A stretch of DNA of 64,000 bases, taken from NCBI GenBank assembly GCA_023333565.1, contig JAJKFH010003627.1:5375501-5439500 (forward strand), read 5' to 3'. Shown piece after piece: positions 1 to 11,769 of the stretch. Each line of letters begins with the position of its first letter. Within the stretch, counting starts at the first letter, position 1. A program made the position numbers and the translations under genes. A model generated the notes under the pieces. The model worked only from the letters and a program-made list of their open reading frames with translations, was not told the origin of the DNA and searched no databases. Origin of the DNA: Puffinus mauretanicus (taxonomy: Eukaryota; Chordata; Aves; Procellariiformes; Procellariidae).

Positions 1-1239
1 AACCCTATTCACACCCCATGGAGTTGAAAACTAGTTTATCAATGCATCTGTAATGAATATGTGAATGCTGTGGGGATGGGCAAAACAGGACAGTGCTGAA
101 AACAAAGGGAAAAAGACAAATACTCTAAGCTTTGGCTGGTAAAATGCCAAATGATAACAGAATATTACATGTTTTGTTAACAGTGGTTTTCTATGAGTTG
201 TTTAATATTGGGGAATGGAACAGATAAGCATATGTGAGGGAGCAAAGATGAGGAGTAAAAAAGGGGGAAGGAAAAAAGAACAGGTTTGAGGAAGCAGAAA
301 GTTGCTTGAAAACTGGTTGTATAACATATGTATAGACACCTTAAAAGATCAAAATGGCTGTTGAAAGTGAAGCTGTAAATAGGAGCCTTAAAGGAAGGTT
401 TTCTACATGCCCAGATTTTCATGGCTGTTTTCTCATTTCTGTGCCATTGCTCAGAAAAGACTTGGGTGTCCGGACACTCAGACAGGGTTGCTGTGCACGC
501 ACAGTAAATCCAAAATGTCTGACATGCATTGCTCTGACTGCAGGGAAATAACTGTACATTACAGGCTGGTTTGGAGGATGAGATTGCTTTTTTTCCAATT
601 CATTGAACAAATGTGTTAAAGAACTAAAATGTGATGCTTTTGTGTTTCACCAAAACTGCAGGGAAATCACATTTTTTCCCTTTCTTGTCATCAACACATT
701 TTCTTTATTCATGTAACAGCAGGTGTCATTTTTCTTTAATTATGCCCAGCTATCATATGTTGCTTTTATTTGTTGAGGATGTTAGTTTCAGGGAAAATAA
801 TTTCGACAGTTCCATTTTTCAGGCAACAATACACTAAATCCTGTGCTTACAAATTGCAATTAGATAAGAATTCTTCTTTTCACAATCAAATGTGGCAGTT
901 TCTTACTGGAAAGTAATGATGAATCAAACTTATAGTGTAAAATGGGAAGATCAAAGCATTCAACGAAAATGTAATGAAGAAAATACACTTTTATGGCTTG
1001 GCATTTTAAATGTCCTCTGTTATATATCACCGTGGCAGCATACAATGGTGTAAGTCTTTCTTTGGGAATGAATACAGATTAATGCAGCCTCATTTTCTGT
1101 GTCAGAATTTACTTCTTACTGCGATGATATTTCTTCCCCCCACCCTCCACATACCCCTCTCTTCCCACCCCCAGACCTTAAAAGTATTTTAAACATGTTT
1201 AGCCTGTCAACAAGCCTTTGCTAAAGGGTTTTGTAGCCT

Positions 1240-1330
1240 TTGGTAACGAGTTCTAATTTACGTGACTAATTATCCCGGGATAAATAGAGATGAGGTGGTT
1301 TAGGATAAGGCTAATCTGCATGTCTGCTGG
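1240..1330. promoter_or_regulatory. Possible conserved non-coding element with 14-bp palindrome
   Basis: A compact non-repetitive stretch has a TAATTA homeodomain-type core overlapping a perfect 14-bp palindrome (1270-1283, TTATCCCGGGATAA), followed by a GGATAA and a TAATC core. Each palindrome arm reads GGGATAA, close to a GATA-type site, and the centre is a CpG-containing CCCGGG. Preserved CpG and dense cores suggest constraint, but this is composition only and no alignment was possible. Confidence 0.3.
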
Positions 1331-4300
1331 AAGCTTGAACAGTGCATTTTATAAAGATACAAAACTCAGCAATTCAATGAAATTAAGGTTGTGACAAAAG
1401 GCAGGCAAATTCAAAATGAAGGCAAATACTTCTCTTCCTAAGCTGCTGCAGTTGGATGTGAGAAAGACGCTGACAGCATGACATGAAAAGAAGCATCAGC
1501 CCTGATGCTGGAGTTTATTTGGATCTATACTGAAGCTTGAACAGATTTTGTCTATACTGTTTACATAGATATATTTTCATACAGAATTGCATCATGATTT
1601 GCCTATCTTCACCATCCATCTTGTCCCAATTTTGTTGCCTTGTTCTTTAAAACATAGTGGTTATCCATCTACGACCACCTCACCCCTGATTTATGCCACA
1701 GTATAAACAAGCAGTGATGTATGTAATTATGTATATACACAGCAAAGAACAATCTGAGCACAAAAAAGTTAGTCTAACGTCTCAACGCTGCAAGACGTTA
1801 TCCCAGCTAGAACAAAGTTATGCTGGTAACAGAGGAAAAGAACGAAAGAAAGGAAGTATAGCAACCTTTCTGATGAGCTGCGTGGTTCAGTTTTCAGAAG
1901 AGCTCTTGAATTTAGAGCTTGACCTCCACAACGCTACGCAGAGCAATGCATAAGTACTTTATGAAGTTCAGTTTCATTTTCAAATGCGATTTAAGGTTTC
2001 AGGCCTCTTAAGTGAGTTGCAGTTAGGTCTAGCGTTGCTCTAAGCTAGAGGGACTCACTCGGTTCAGCGCTGTTCTGCACATTTTATAGATCTGTTAGCA
2101 GCTACTTCCCATGCTCACATTTCTGAATGATTTTACAACCACAGTCAGTTCTCACCTGCAAGCTTAGAGGTGGGCAACGCTAGACTGTACCTGATCATGC
2201 GGACATGCCTTTAATTCTTACTGTACTGGCTGTTAAGGTCAGCTGTTTTAACCATCTCATTTCTCAGCCCGAGATGTTGAAAAAGGCCAGACTTCCAGGA
2301 TGTGCAAAATGGAAAAATCAGACTGGTGTTTAGGTATGTACCCAAAGTGTTGTCTTACTTGCTGGAATTGCTTTTGAAAACATGATGTCTAACTCTTTAG
2401 GAGCCTAAAGTGCAGTGCTTAAGACATCTAGAGCTAACTTGCCCAGAGCAGGGAGAATGACAGATTACTCAATTCCCATTTCAATTACTTAACCACAGGA
2501 TCATCATTCTACTTCACTCAAATTGTGGTATATTGATTTCTGTTGTGACTCAAAAGATTTTAATTTTTAATAAAAAGTTAGCATGATATGCTCTTTATGT
2601 ATATAAATCCAGAATAATCTGCCTTTTGCAGACAGGGTAGTTAAATTGAAAGACCTCATAATACCTATAATGTTTATAAGGAGCTCTCCCTGATTTCACT
2701 TAAGCAGTACCCCCTTGCTTAGCTTCCCCACAGGACAGCAGTAATGCAAAAGCCTTTGAGGCCTAGACGAGAGAATTGTAACATAATGAGCTTTTAAATT
2801 TCAATAACCCTTAACAAAAACTGCTAAAAAGCTCCCATGGTATAGAATCAGAGTTTCAGAATATCAGGTGATGTAAATTACAGGGAAGTAAAGGGAAAAG
2901 GTTAACCAAAGCCTTTCACTCTTTCCTATCCAAGGCCAAATTAATATTAATAGGTCTAGGTTTTGGTACAGGTAAATGCTAAAGAACTTGCCTTAAATTG
3001 CTTGTAGGCTCAGCATATTGACCCCAAACTCCATTTTACTGAGAAACGTAGTAACAGCTCAGGTGAACAGATTTCCCTTGGAAATCCCAGCCCCCAGTGA
3101 ACTGAGAAGTCAGGTGTAGCTGTTTGCTAATGCAACCCACGCTCAGGGCAGTGCTCCTTCCCAAGCCATCAGCATCTCTTAGAAACCCTGTGTCCACGTA
3201 AAAGCTTTTATACCAGCAATCCCAATAGTGACAAAAAATTTCTAGATGTTTTTCCATTTGACAGCTTAACTCTAACCCTGAGCTTCCATGGAAAAGCTAC
3301 ACAGTGTAACTTGGCCTGAGTATTAAAAGGAAATTTCTTGGGGACCCTCTGTGCTTTCTGGCACACTTCCCGGGAAAGGACTAATCAGTAAAAAGCCATT
3401 CTTCACACTTGTTCTTTGGCCTGTCCTCTGTGACCTATTTTCTTGACTAATCCTGTGATTTTTATCCTAGACAAACCAAATTGCCTCTGTTTCTGGCTGC
3501 TCCTGGTCAGCCCTATAACTCTTAGCTCCCAGCAAGATCCTGGGGGGAAATGTGGAATTCTGAGTGGTTTCTCTTGCTCCAAGGTCTCTGCAGAATCAAA
3601 GGACAGTATAAGTAACACCAAAATGCAAGAGCAGCAGCTTCCTCTGTATTGTAAATGAAGACTTTTGTACAGATGAGGTCCTCCCTAAAAGATAAAATGC
3701 AGTAAGGTCAGTCTCTGTTATTGATGTTGAGGTTTGTAGTCCTGAAAGCAAAGAACCCCTTGTGACAAGCTTTATGGTGATGATCTGTGAAGCTTTTTTT
3801 TTGTTGCCAAAAGAGGGAGCCCTCACAGAATTATATATGCTCTTGGCGATGTTTTTGCTTTCGCGATCTGCTCTTTAAAAAGCTCTGATTTATTTTGTTT
3901 TTTTTCCTTACAAAACTTGGGACCTTTTTGGTTTAGAAGAAAATAAGTTTGTGGCACAGATAACGTGACCTGTGAGTTTTGCCCTCTTCAGGTTCATGAT
4001 GACCTCGGGTCACAAAGAAAGAAAATAAGCTTTTCATTTTCAGAGTTATACCGCTGGCTATTATTAAATACATGATGTGGTTTCATTAAATACCATATTT
4101 TGGCATTCCAGTGTTAGAAATAATGATCCTGCCAAACTGGACAATACTGGTTGGGCACTTCTTTTAAATGATACATTATTTTCTGTGTTGTAATTTGGGT
4201 TCTGTGCTGCCTTCTGTTTATGTGAGCTAGAATTACCAAACTGGTACCTGATTCAACTCTTCGTCATCCCAGAATGATTTGGGTTTTTTCTTCTGAAAGA

Positions 4301-5029
4301 TGGTGTCTGAGAAGGATGAGTAGGATCTTTCCAGTTTGTCTGAAGATGTAAGGGCTAAATTAGTGCTGGGTTTATTTGTAATCGCTTGTAGGGAGTCATT
4401 CAACAAATTTTGGAAAGACTTTGAGAATTATGCAACTTTTTACTGATTTTTACCACTGGATTAGATTCACAGCAGTGAGAAAGTACAGGCACTTTTATTA
4501 GTGTTTATCTTTAGGGGGAAAGCCTTTGTCTCGAGCTCTGCAACAAATAATAAGTTTACCAGAGAGACTCTGTAAGTGTTGATTCATGGTTCACCCTTAC
4601 TTATTTCTGAGCTTGAACTGGTTAAAGGAAACTCTGGCCAACAGAAATTTCAGCTGATCTCTGCTGTCTTTTCTGAACCTGTACTGTTCCCTAGACTAGT
4701 TGCCTTTTGAAGAATTTCTTTTCAACGTAATGGCTTCCATGACTCTACGGCTTCAATACCCCATTTGGTATTTTCTCTGTTTTGCACAGTAGCTCTCTTT
4801 TCCATTGGGATGTAGTCTGAGTGGATATGACAGTCCAGCATTTCTTGTCTCCACCAAATCAAAGCCAATCTTACAAAATAGCGTAACTTCATGCGATTTC
4901 AAAACCAATAATTGGGCAGTAGGATTTAAAAAATACTCTTATTTTATCATTTGAGATATTTTGCCATACTGTTTTTAAATGCAAATTCAGAGGCCCCAGC
5001 ATGATGTGTTTTAGTGAGATTTTGATGCT

Positions 5030-5095
5030 TAGGACCAGATTCTCAAAAATACCTTAGCGCTTAAAAGGCATTTGGGTGCCTAATTCACTCCAGGT
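5030..5095. repeat. Probable relic of an old amniote interspersed repeat
   Basis: The segment reads like a known style of ancient sauropsid repeat, in which a GGACCAGATTCTCAAAAATACC-type phrase is followed by GCATTTGGGTGCCTAATTCACTCC. On the minus strand this corresponds to the common 'ttaggcacccaaatgcc ... aatctggtcc' phrasing. I recognise the phrase from memory and cannot name the family. It is short, has no target-site duplications I can see, and is well diverged. A similar phrase recurs near 21505. Confidence 0.4.
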
Positions 5096-6181
5096 CAGCT
5101 GTTCTTGAAAATGGCAAGACCGGAGCTTTACATAGCAGGATTGTTGCATCAGAGTAAAATCCAGTTTAGAAATGCATATTGATGATTTGTTGTTAATACG
5201 TATTGCGTGAAGATTGCTGTGTGATTATTGTACCATAATAGTGGTGAGATTCAGAATAAATGCAAGGAGTAGATTGGCTGAGATAGGAAGGATCACATTT
5301 AGATGATAACTTTTCTTTCTCTTTTCCATTATGTTCTTGTTGTCTTTTTGAACACTATTAGTATTCTCAGTGCTGTACAGAAACATACGGGAGACTTAGG
5401 GCAGAAGCTAAGTCGACTGCAATCAAACTATGTGATAAAACAGAAAAATCAACCCAAAAATAATTTTATGCATTTTATTTAAAAGAAGAACATTCAGAGT
5501 TAAGACTGAAATGGCCAAAATGGGTGTTTCTGACATTTTATGGATGTTCTGCATAGGTAGTGTGCCTCCAAATATTGGATGCTCCTATATACCATATGTG
5601 CTGCAATTCCTAAGCAATACAGCAGATGTTTTAGGTGATCAATTCAGAACTCACTGGCTTTGTTTAGTTCTCCCCATTCCCAATTTTATATGATGTGAAT
5701 GTGCCTGTCATCATAAGTAGAGGAACAGTTCCATATTTAAAAATCTGTGCATAATTCAAAGTTGACACTGTAGCAACACTAAACCACTGCCCAACCTAGA
5801 AAATCTCATGTTCCTCAGAGTCCAAAACACCCAGTTAGGAAAAGCTGTGGCCAGTAAAAATTAGCTTTGTGTGGCTTGAATCAAAACTTAACTATTTTTT
5901 TGAGTTTAGGTTTATTGTACGAGGTGGATGAAAGCCGACAGTTCTGATTTCTTTGCTGATCAGAGGACCGGGTGAGGTGGTTTGTTTGCTTATTTGTTTT
6001 TAAGAAAAGTTTTGTCTTATTTCTATGTAATCTCCTCCAAAGCCAGCTTCCTAATGGCATCTTTTTATGTTCAGTTCTTCTCTTAACACTTTCTTTGCCA
6101 CTGCTTCTTTTGTGTGAAATGCTTTGCCAGCTCCTAGTATATAAAGTGCCTTTTTTGCCCTAAGATCATCTTTAAACCACC

Positions 6182-6182
6182 T

Positions 6183-6213
<31 letters not shown>
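6182..6213. repeat. Poly-T tract (T9, CTC, T20)
   Basis: Nine T residues (6182-6190), an interrupting CTC, then an uninterrupted run of twenty T (6194-6213). This could be the tail of an old minus-strand retroposon, but I recognise no retroposon body next to it. Otherwise it is a simple homopolymer expansion. Confidence 0.95.
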
Positions 6214-6484
6214 CTCAAGGATCTTTTTAACAATCCCCAATGATTTTACTTAGTTTTCTGACCATGTGGGCTGGAAATCTATTCAGTCTTCATTAAAAAG
6301 CTCATTTGAAAATACTAATTCTATTGTATCGTCTGAACTGTTTTGTCTATTTATTTGTGGATATAAAAAGACTTGAGCTCTCATATTTTTTCCAGTTGTA
6401 AACGAGTCCAGCTATGTATCTGATGGCTAACACAGTAGAGAGACTTTCTTTTGGAGTGGTCTGTGGGGAATAAACTAGCTGCCT

Positions 6485-6590
6485 GGTAAGGCCCGGCTGC
6501 CTCTGCGGAGGCTGGGACTGGCGAGGGCAAGGGCGGCTGTGCTCCTGCGCCGGCCCCGCGTTCCTCTGCAACCTGAACCCGCAGGACCGT
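6485..6590. other. Small GC- and CpG-rich patch
   Basis: About ten CpG dinucleotides fall within roughly 110 bp in otherwise AT-rich, CpG-poor DNA. The patch is too short for a formal CpG island. It has no TATA box, splice donor or convincing open frame to mark it as a promoter or first exon. It may be a remnant of a CpG-rich regulatory site or a recombination-linked GC patch. Confidence 0.5.
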
Positions 6591-7423
6591 GGCAGAGGGA
6601 GCTACCTTTCAAAAGAAAAAATGTTCTCTGTCTTCAGTGCCCAAAAGAAAAATTTAAACTCGCTGGGAACAGGAATGAATCTGACACCTAATTTTGCCTC
6701 TGTAAATTGGAACATTTACATTTGTGTTGGTCTTTTTAAAAAAAAAAAATTCCTGAAATATAGCTGTCTGACACAACAGAGTTCAGGGTAAGAACAAGGA
6801 TAAATTTTCCTCACATGTTCACCTATGGAAACTTTGTTCACCTTTCCTGCAACTGTGAAATTGGTTTGAAATGATGGACTGATACTTCCTCGTGAGTTAC
6901 TCTTGACATACCAGAGCTCTTTTGCTAACTAAAATATATGTACTCTTTGGGGAAGCAAAATGCTTTTCCACACACAGTGTGTAAATGTTGTTGTTAACAT
7001 CTAGACAATTAATTTTTAAGGCTGATATTCAATGAACGTTTGGAAACCTCTTGGATTTCTTCTAATAAATGAAGAACATAAATAAGGGCAATGGAAGCAG
7101 TTTAAATGCAGAACTATATTTTTCTGAAAACTGGAAAAACTGGAAGTTTCAGAGTGACTCACAAATCATAGGTAAACATCCACATTTCAAATTATTGAGA
7201 TAAATATATTTTCTGTGTAGCCCAAAGAACAACTGCTTTGCAGTAACTCCATGGCATAGTTACTACATCCTTGGTTAAATGTTTGTTACAGGTACATGAG
7301 TAAATCTCAACTTTTGTCTTCTGGAGATCTGATTCTCAGAGACGTGGTCTGTCTTCAGTGACTGTCTCGGCAAGGGAAACTGGGGAACCTCGGCCTTTGG
7401 TTGGACTGAACCCTGAAGTAACT

Positions 7424-7460
7424 GCAAAATCAGCAGGTTTTCGTGAGGCAAAATCAGCAG
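7424..7460 (+). repeat. 13-bp direct repeat, period 24
   Basis: GCAAAATCAGCAG occurs at 7424-7436 and again at 7448-7460. The sequence after each copy is also partly alike, which fits a small tandem duplication of about 24 bp that has since diverged. Confidence 0.85.
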
Positions 7461-8652
7461 TTTCATGTAAAAATTGATTAATAGGGTATTTGGTTCCCTT
7501 CTCTCTTCCAATGAAGTCCCCGTGCCTTGGGTGCTTCTCAAAACAGGCTTATATTTGTCAGTCACCACACAGATTTTTCACAAGCATTTGTCTGTGTTTT
7601 TTAACACTATGAGATATATCAGATAGCAGGTCCGCAATGAATTGCTTATAGAACAACTGTAAAAGAGCGATAATTTGAAACAGTTAGCAATGAGGCTAAT
7701 GAAAAGAGGATTTCAGAGCTCTTATCTCTGTTCAGTGTATGGGACAAATGTTATTCCCTATTAGTCAGAATAACCTGACATGGACTGAAGAGAGGAACAA
7801 AATAGTAATATCTAGGTGGCCTCATTTTCTTACACAGATCTCCATTCCAGGCTGCTCTCAGGCAAGCTAACTCAGCTCGGTGATTTTGATGAACCAAACT
7901 TTTATTTTCTCCTTTAATATAACATGACATATTGTATAAGACACATATAGCTCTCTTCAACCATTGTGAATAAAAATGCCCCTGGAATAGTTTTCGCAGT
8001 TTAAAGGACCTGGGTGAAGGGTTTGGGCTAAAATGCCAAATTTCAAAAGTGAGATAAAAACGTTCAAATTTGGATGTAGAGAGCTAAATGCCACCTTGGT
8101 TCCATTTTATTGTTTTTTTTCAATTAACAATCCTAGAGACACCACCCCTAGGTTAAACATGAATTACACTAGATAGTGTACAAAGGCAGAGTGACCCTGG
8201 AAGCGGCTGTAAGGAGTCCCAACGCTGCCCTGTTAGTCTTTGGGAGTTCTGATACAGGTTGCAACCTGAGTGGACCTTGTTCCAAGTTCTATGACTCAAG
8301 ATATTCAGATATAGGGATTTAGTAATGATTTTAACATGTGCCATAGAAAGCTAAAAAAAAAAAAATGCTTCAGAAACAAATGAGAAAGTGTTCGGTCTGT
8401 TTGGAAAGTAAGATTGTTCTTTTTACCTCCGGGATAGCTCATGCTTATTGCTGCCATTTGACTTCTCCAGACAGTGCTTTCACGGGCTGTAATTAAATAT
8501 GCAGTTTTTAGAAGAATGAAGATTGGGATGCTCTGAATCATTTGTTAAGTGAATATGACAAGCAGTGGTCTGGTTTGGAAAAAAATTGATTTTTTTGAGC
8601 AATAGAAAAACTAACTCACTGCCATGGATTGTGAAAGGAAACAGACTCAAAC

Positions 8653-8684
8653 TGAAATTAGATGAAAAGCTTGAAATTAGATGA
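8653..8684 (+). repeat. 13-bp direct repeat, period 19
   Basis: TGAAATTAGATGA occurs at 8653-8665 and 8672-8684, nineteen bases apart. It is a simple short tandem duplication. Confidence 0.85.
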
Positions 8685-9499
8685 GACCACAATAGTCGGG
8701 CATATAAATTTATATATTTGTCCATACATACTAGATTCTAATTTAACTTTTCACTATTATTTTGATCACGTTGTCTTGACTTATACAAAATAAACAAGGA
8801 ACTTTGCACAGTATGGAGGGGGAAAGAGTTTCAGATAAAGTAATGCTCCTAAATTAAATGTGAAAACACACAGTTATTTCCCCCTTCCCTCCTGCCTGTC
8901 CCTATTGCAGAAAAGTCTTTGGCTGTAATGGTGCCTCGACAGCCAGAGCAGAACTTGGAGGGGTGGAGTTGGTTGCCCCTTTGTTGCAAAAGAAAAAATA
9001 CTGATTTTGTCCAGCTGTTGTGCAAGTCTTTGGAATCAGATGTTTCCTATCTTATTGGTTTACATTCCCACAATATTAGCAGTTTGAAAATGCAGGTGAA
9101 ACCGGGCTATAGCACTTCTGCCGGATGGAGGAAATGAGGAAATAGGGAAAGAGAAAGGAGAAGTGAATGTGACGGGAGTGGAGGGCCAGTGAATTCAGAG
9201 CTAAAGATTAAAAAATGAAATTGTCCAGTCTGGTGCATTGGAAATCAGTTCATTGACTCCCCTCACACTGATTTCCTTTGGCTCCTTAAAGAGATGCTGC
9301 TTTAACTAGGAAATGTGTGTGCTGCCATGTTTCTATTGGTGACAAAATGCTAGCTTCGTCTTGGATAGGTGTGATAATTTTGAGTATTTCTTCTGTATCT
9401 ACAATACATAGCCTGTATCGATTCCTTGTCTGTAAGTGTGGTGTGTGTATACAGTTTTATAAACATTTACTCCTCTCTGTACAATGCAGAAGCCAATAG

Positions 9500-9620
9500 A
9501 CACACCTCAATATATACACACCTGCATGCACATATATACATGAATGTTTATATGTGTCTGTGACTGTACATACAGATATGCAATATATTTATGTGTGTAC
9601 ACATATACAATTATAGTAAT
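9500..9620. repeat. Degenerate alternating purine-pyrimidine (CA/TA) repeat
   Basis: A stretch rich in CACA, TATA, TGTG and ATAT steps without a pure repeat unit. It looks like an old, eroded dinucleotide microsatellite. Overlapping frames on both strands (9507-9734 minus, 9544-9774 plus) are a by-product of the low complexity and are not genes. Confidence 0.75.
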
Positions 9621-10148
9621 GATAAGTGCAAAACTATCAAAACAGAACAAGCTCTGTCTTTTCCTTTTGAATGCTTGGATGCATGGAGCTGTAGGTGTGA
9701 GACTGGAAGCTTTGAAACTGGATGGTGATGGCACAAACGCAAATCACTACAGAAGGATTTTGGAGATGATATAGCCTGTAGATCTCATGCACACCGTTTT
9801 GCAGTCATAAAGTTCTCCCAACATTTACTCTGCTTTGTGTTACACAGAAAGCCCAGCCACTTGGGCTTACAGGCAAAAAGTTTGGTTTGCTTGTAGAGCT
9901 GAAATATGCTCTGTCAAATGTTTACGTTTCTGAGATGTTTGAATGCGAGATACCAGAAATACAAACTATTATTGAGGTTTCTTCTAAATAAAATGGCACA
10001 CATTACCATTGTATAGAGCCACTCGGTTGCCTTTAAATATTGCCATCTTTGAGTGGAAAGGGAATATATTTTGAGTGTTTGCAGAACACCCTTCAACCAC
10101 TGGAACTATGATCTGGAAACTGCTGTGCTGTGTTCTCACACAGCTCAC

Positions 10149-10173
10149 CTGCATCTCAGGCAAACTCCAACAC
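10149..10173 (-). other. Weak micro-exon candidate (25 nt)
   Basis: Read on the minus strand, a pyrimidine-rich tract ending TTTTCTTTTAAG is followed by 25 nt and then CAG|GTGAGC, a good donor match. The length is not a multiple of three and no partner exon is recognisable. Such arrangements are expected by chance in 64 kb, so confidence is low. Confidence 0.15.
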
Positions 10174-11045
10174 CTTAAAAGAAAATAACACCTGAGATAA
10201 ACACAACCAGGTAATTCCCACAAAATCAGAAGTAAAGGCAGGGAGCTCTTGGAGGGGGAGGGATTTAGGCTTTAAGGAGTCAGAGAAAATGGCAGCTAGA
10301 GAAGTTGTGCTCTCTCATGTTTATTTTCACTCTGTTGCTGAATCACATGGACTTTTTAAGTCTATAAGTTTTATACATGAAAATGCCATCATTTTTGGGA
10401 AATCTTATATTCAGAAGGAATTTACTTGTGTTGCATCTCTTATATGTCTTTTTCTTCCTTGCATTTGTATTGCTATCCTTATGTGTGAAACCACAGGAGT
10501 CCTGTTTCTTAAAAGTTTATCAAAGATGTGTTTCTTTTGCCTGGGCTCAGGTGTATTAGGAAGTGGATCGTGTCAGTGCTGTAGTTCAGAGCTTTGTTTT
10601 CCAGTTAAGTGCTGCCCTGAGCAGAATTCTAATACAGAGCAGGAGCCAAAGCAAGTGCAAACACATGCTGCTCCCCAAACAAGAAGGTATTTTACTTCTT
10701 ACAAAGAAGGACTCTTCTAGTGAAAATTTCTCGTGTTTCAGAAAACTTCCCAGTAAATCCCTCAGAGTTCTAGGTGTTATTTTTTTTCTCTTTTCATAGA
10801 ATTACATTTTTTTCAAAACAGTATTTCCTTTGGACCCAAGTCAGCCTTTTCACCACCAGTGTGCTGGCTATTCTGGCGTGATGACAGTTTGTTAGATTTA
10901 GTATTAGCTGACATGGAGAGAGCAGGGCAACTGCTACTAGCTGGTAGCTAAACTATTCAGGTTGGATGCAAACGTTGGAACTTAAGTCCCAATTTCAATA
11001 AATATTTAGTTAGTTATACACAGCAAAAGAAGGTTTGGGAGAAAT

Positions 11046-11104
11046 GATCTGCTGGTCAGAGCACTCGTAGCTGGATGTAAGCAGCTGAAGTTCAATCTCA
11101 AGGT
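11046..11104 (+). repeat. Possible tRNA-derived SINE head (relic)
   Basis: TGGTCAGAGCACTCG (11053-11067) resembles the D-arm/A-box part of a tRNA-derived SINE. AGTTCAATCTC (11089-11099) resembles the B box (GGTTCAANNCC). The spacing of about 37 nt fits a tRNA. No SINE body or tail is clear downstream, so this is at best an old MIR-like or other tRNA-SINE fragment. Confidence 0.4.
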
Positions 11105-11569
11105 TCAGATGGGGTAGAGCAGGGATGTAAACCTCTGGATTTTTGCCTCCCTTATTGTGTTATCACAGGCTTCTACAACTGCATGTTTAGTTCTAAAATT
11201 GCATATGTTGGGGGTTAATTTGTCTTGTCTGTTATCTAAAACAGCCCATAAACAATGGCTAGTTAGTCAATATCCCATTACTGGTATAGGTAGATATGCT
11301 TTTTTTCTAATTAAACATTCATTGAACGCTGTTGCTTACCCCCCTCAACAAATGGCGGACTCTCAAAGTTCATAATTGCTTTCATAATGCTGCTCTTTTC
11401 CTTTGTAAAACTTAATGTAAGACAGGAATTCACAACTAAAGAATGGCTGTTCAATGCCTAAAGTGATCTGTGTCATGTATAGATTTTGGTTGTTAATGGC
11501 ACTGTGTGTGGTCTGTACAGTTTTTCCTGCCCCTGTTTACTCTTTTTTTCAAAATAAATAAAATTTAAA

Positions 11570-11765
11570 GAGAAGAGTTTATTAGCTCCTGCTGCTTACT
11601 ATATACTTTAAGACATAATCCGCTGTTTGTGGCATTACAGTAATCTCTATAGGCGTTAAGTAATTGATGTCACAAGCACAGGATTATAACCACGGCTCTG
11701 CAATTTACATAATAATACACCAAACTATGAAAAACCTGCATGGTGGTTTGGTACCAAAACAAACC
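11570..11765. promoter_or_regulatory. Possible conserved non-coding element
   Basis: Non-repetitive, low-GC sequence with TAATCC, TAATC and TAATTGAT homeodomain-type cores, a TGATGTCA-like step and an AACCACGG runt-type site close together around 11618-11700. This density and the preserved CpGs suggest a regulatory element. The call rests on composition only. Confidence 0.3.
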
Positions 11766-11769
11766 CTTT

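Larger units (their letters stand above)
1..6180. other. Non-coding, AT-rich single-copy DNA
   Basis: No gene is visible on either strand. Open frames are short (at most 86 codons, 1693-1953 plus), end at random stops and have no recognisable domain. The stretch holds a 14-bp palindrome near 1270 inside a possible conserved segment and one old repeat relic near 5030-5095. A short segment at 4515-4570 has an AG before it and a GTAAGTG after it, but the acceptor is poor and I do not call it an exon. The remainder looks like diverged intronic or intergenic sequence. Confidence 0.7.
6600..9480. other. Non-coding stretch
   Basis: No gene recognised. The longest frame is 97 codons (7275-7568, minus) and has no recognisable domain. 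It contains two short tandem duplications (7424-7460 and 8653-8684), an A-rich run at 8354-8366 and an AT-only palindrome at 8702-8715. Otherwise it is unremarkable. Confidence 0.65.

Noticed and set aside
4515..4577. Exon-like segment ending in GTAAGTG with one open frame
   Set aside because: Weak pyrimidine tract before the AG and no supporting partner exon; expected by chance.
9500..9774. Overlapping 75-76-codon frames on both strands
   Set aside because: Caused by alternating purine-pyrimidine low-complexity sequence.
10289..10720. 143-codon plus-strand frame with a hydrophobic stretch and several cysteines
   Set aside because: No known family. The cysteines come from TGT/TGC in T-rich DNA, and no splice or promoter context is seen.
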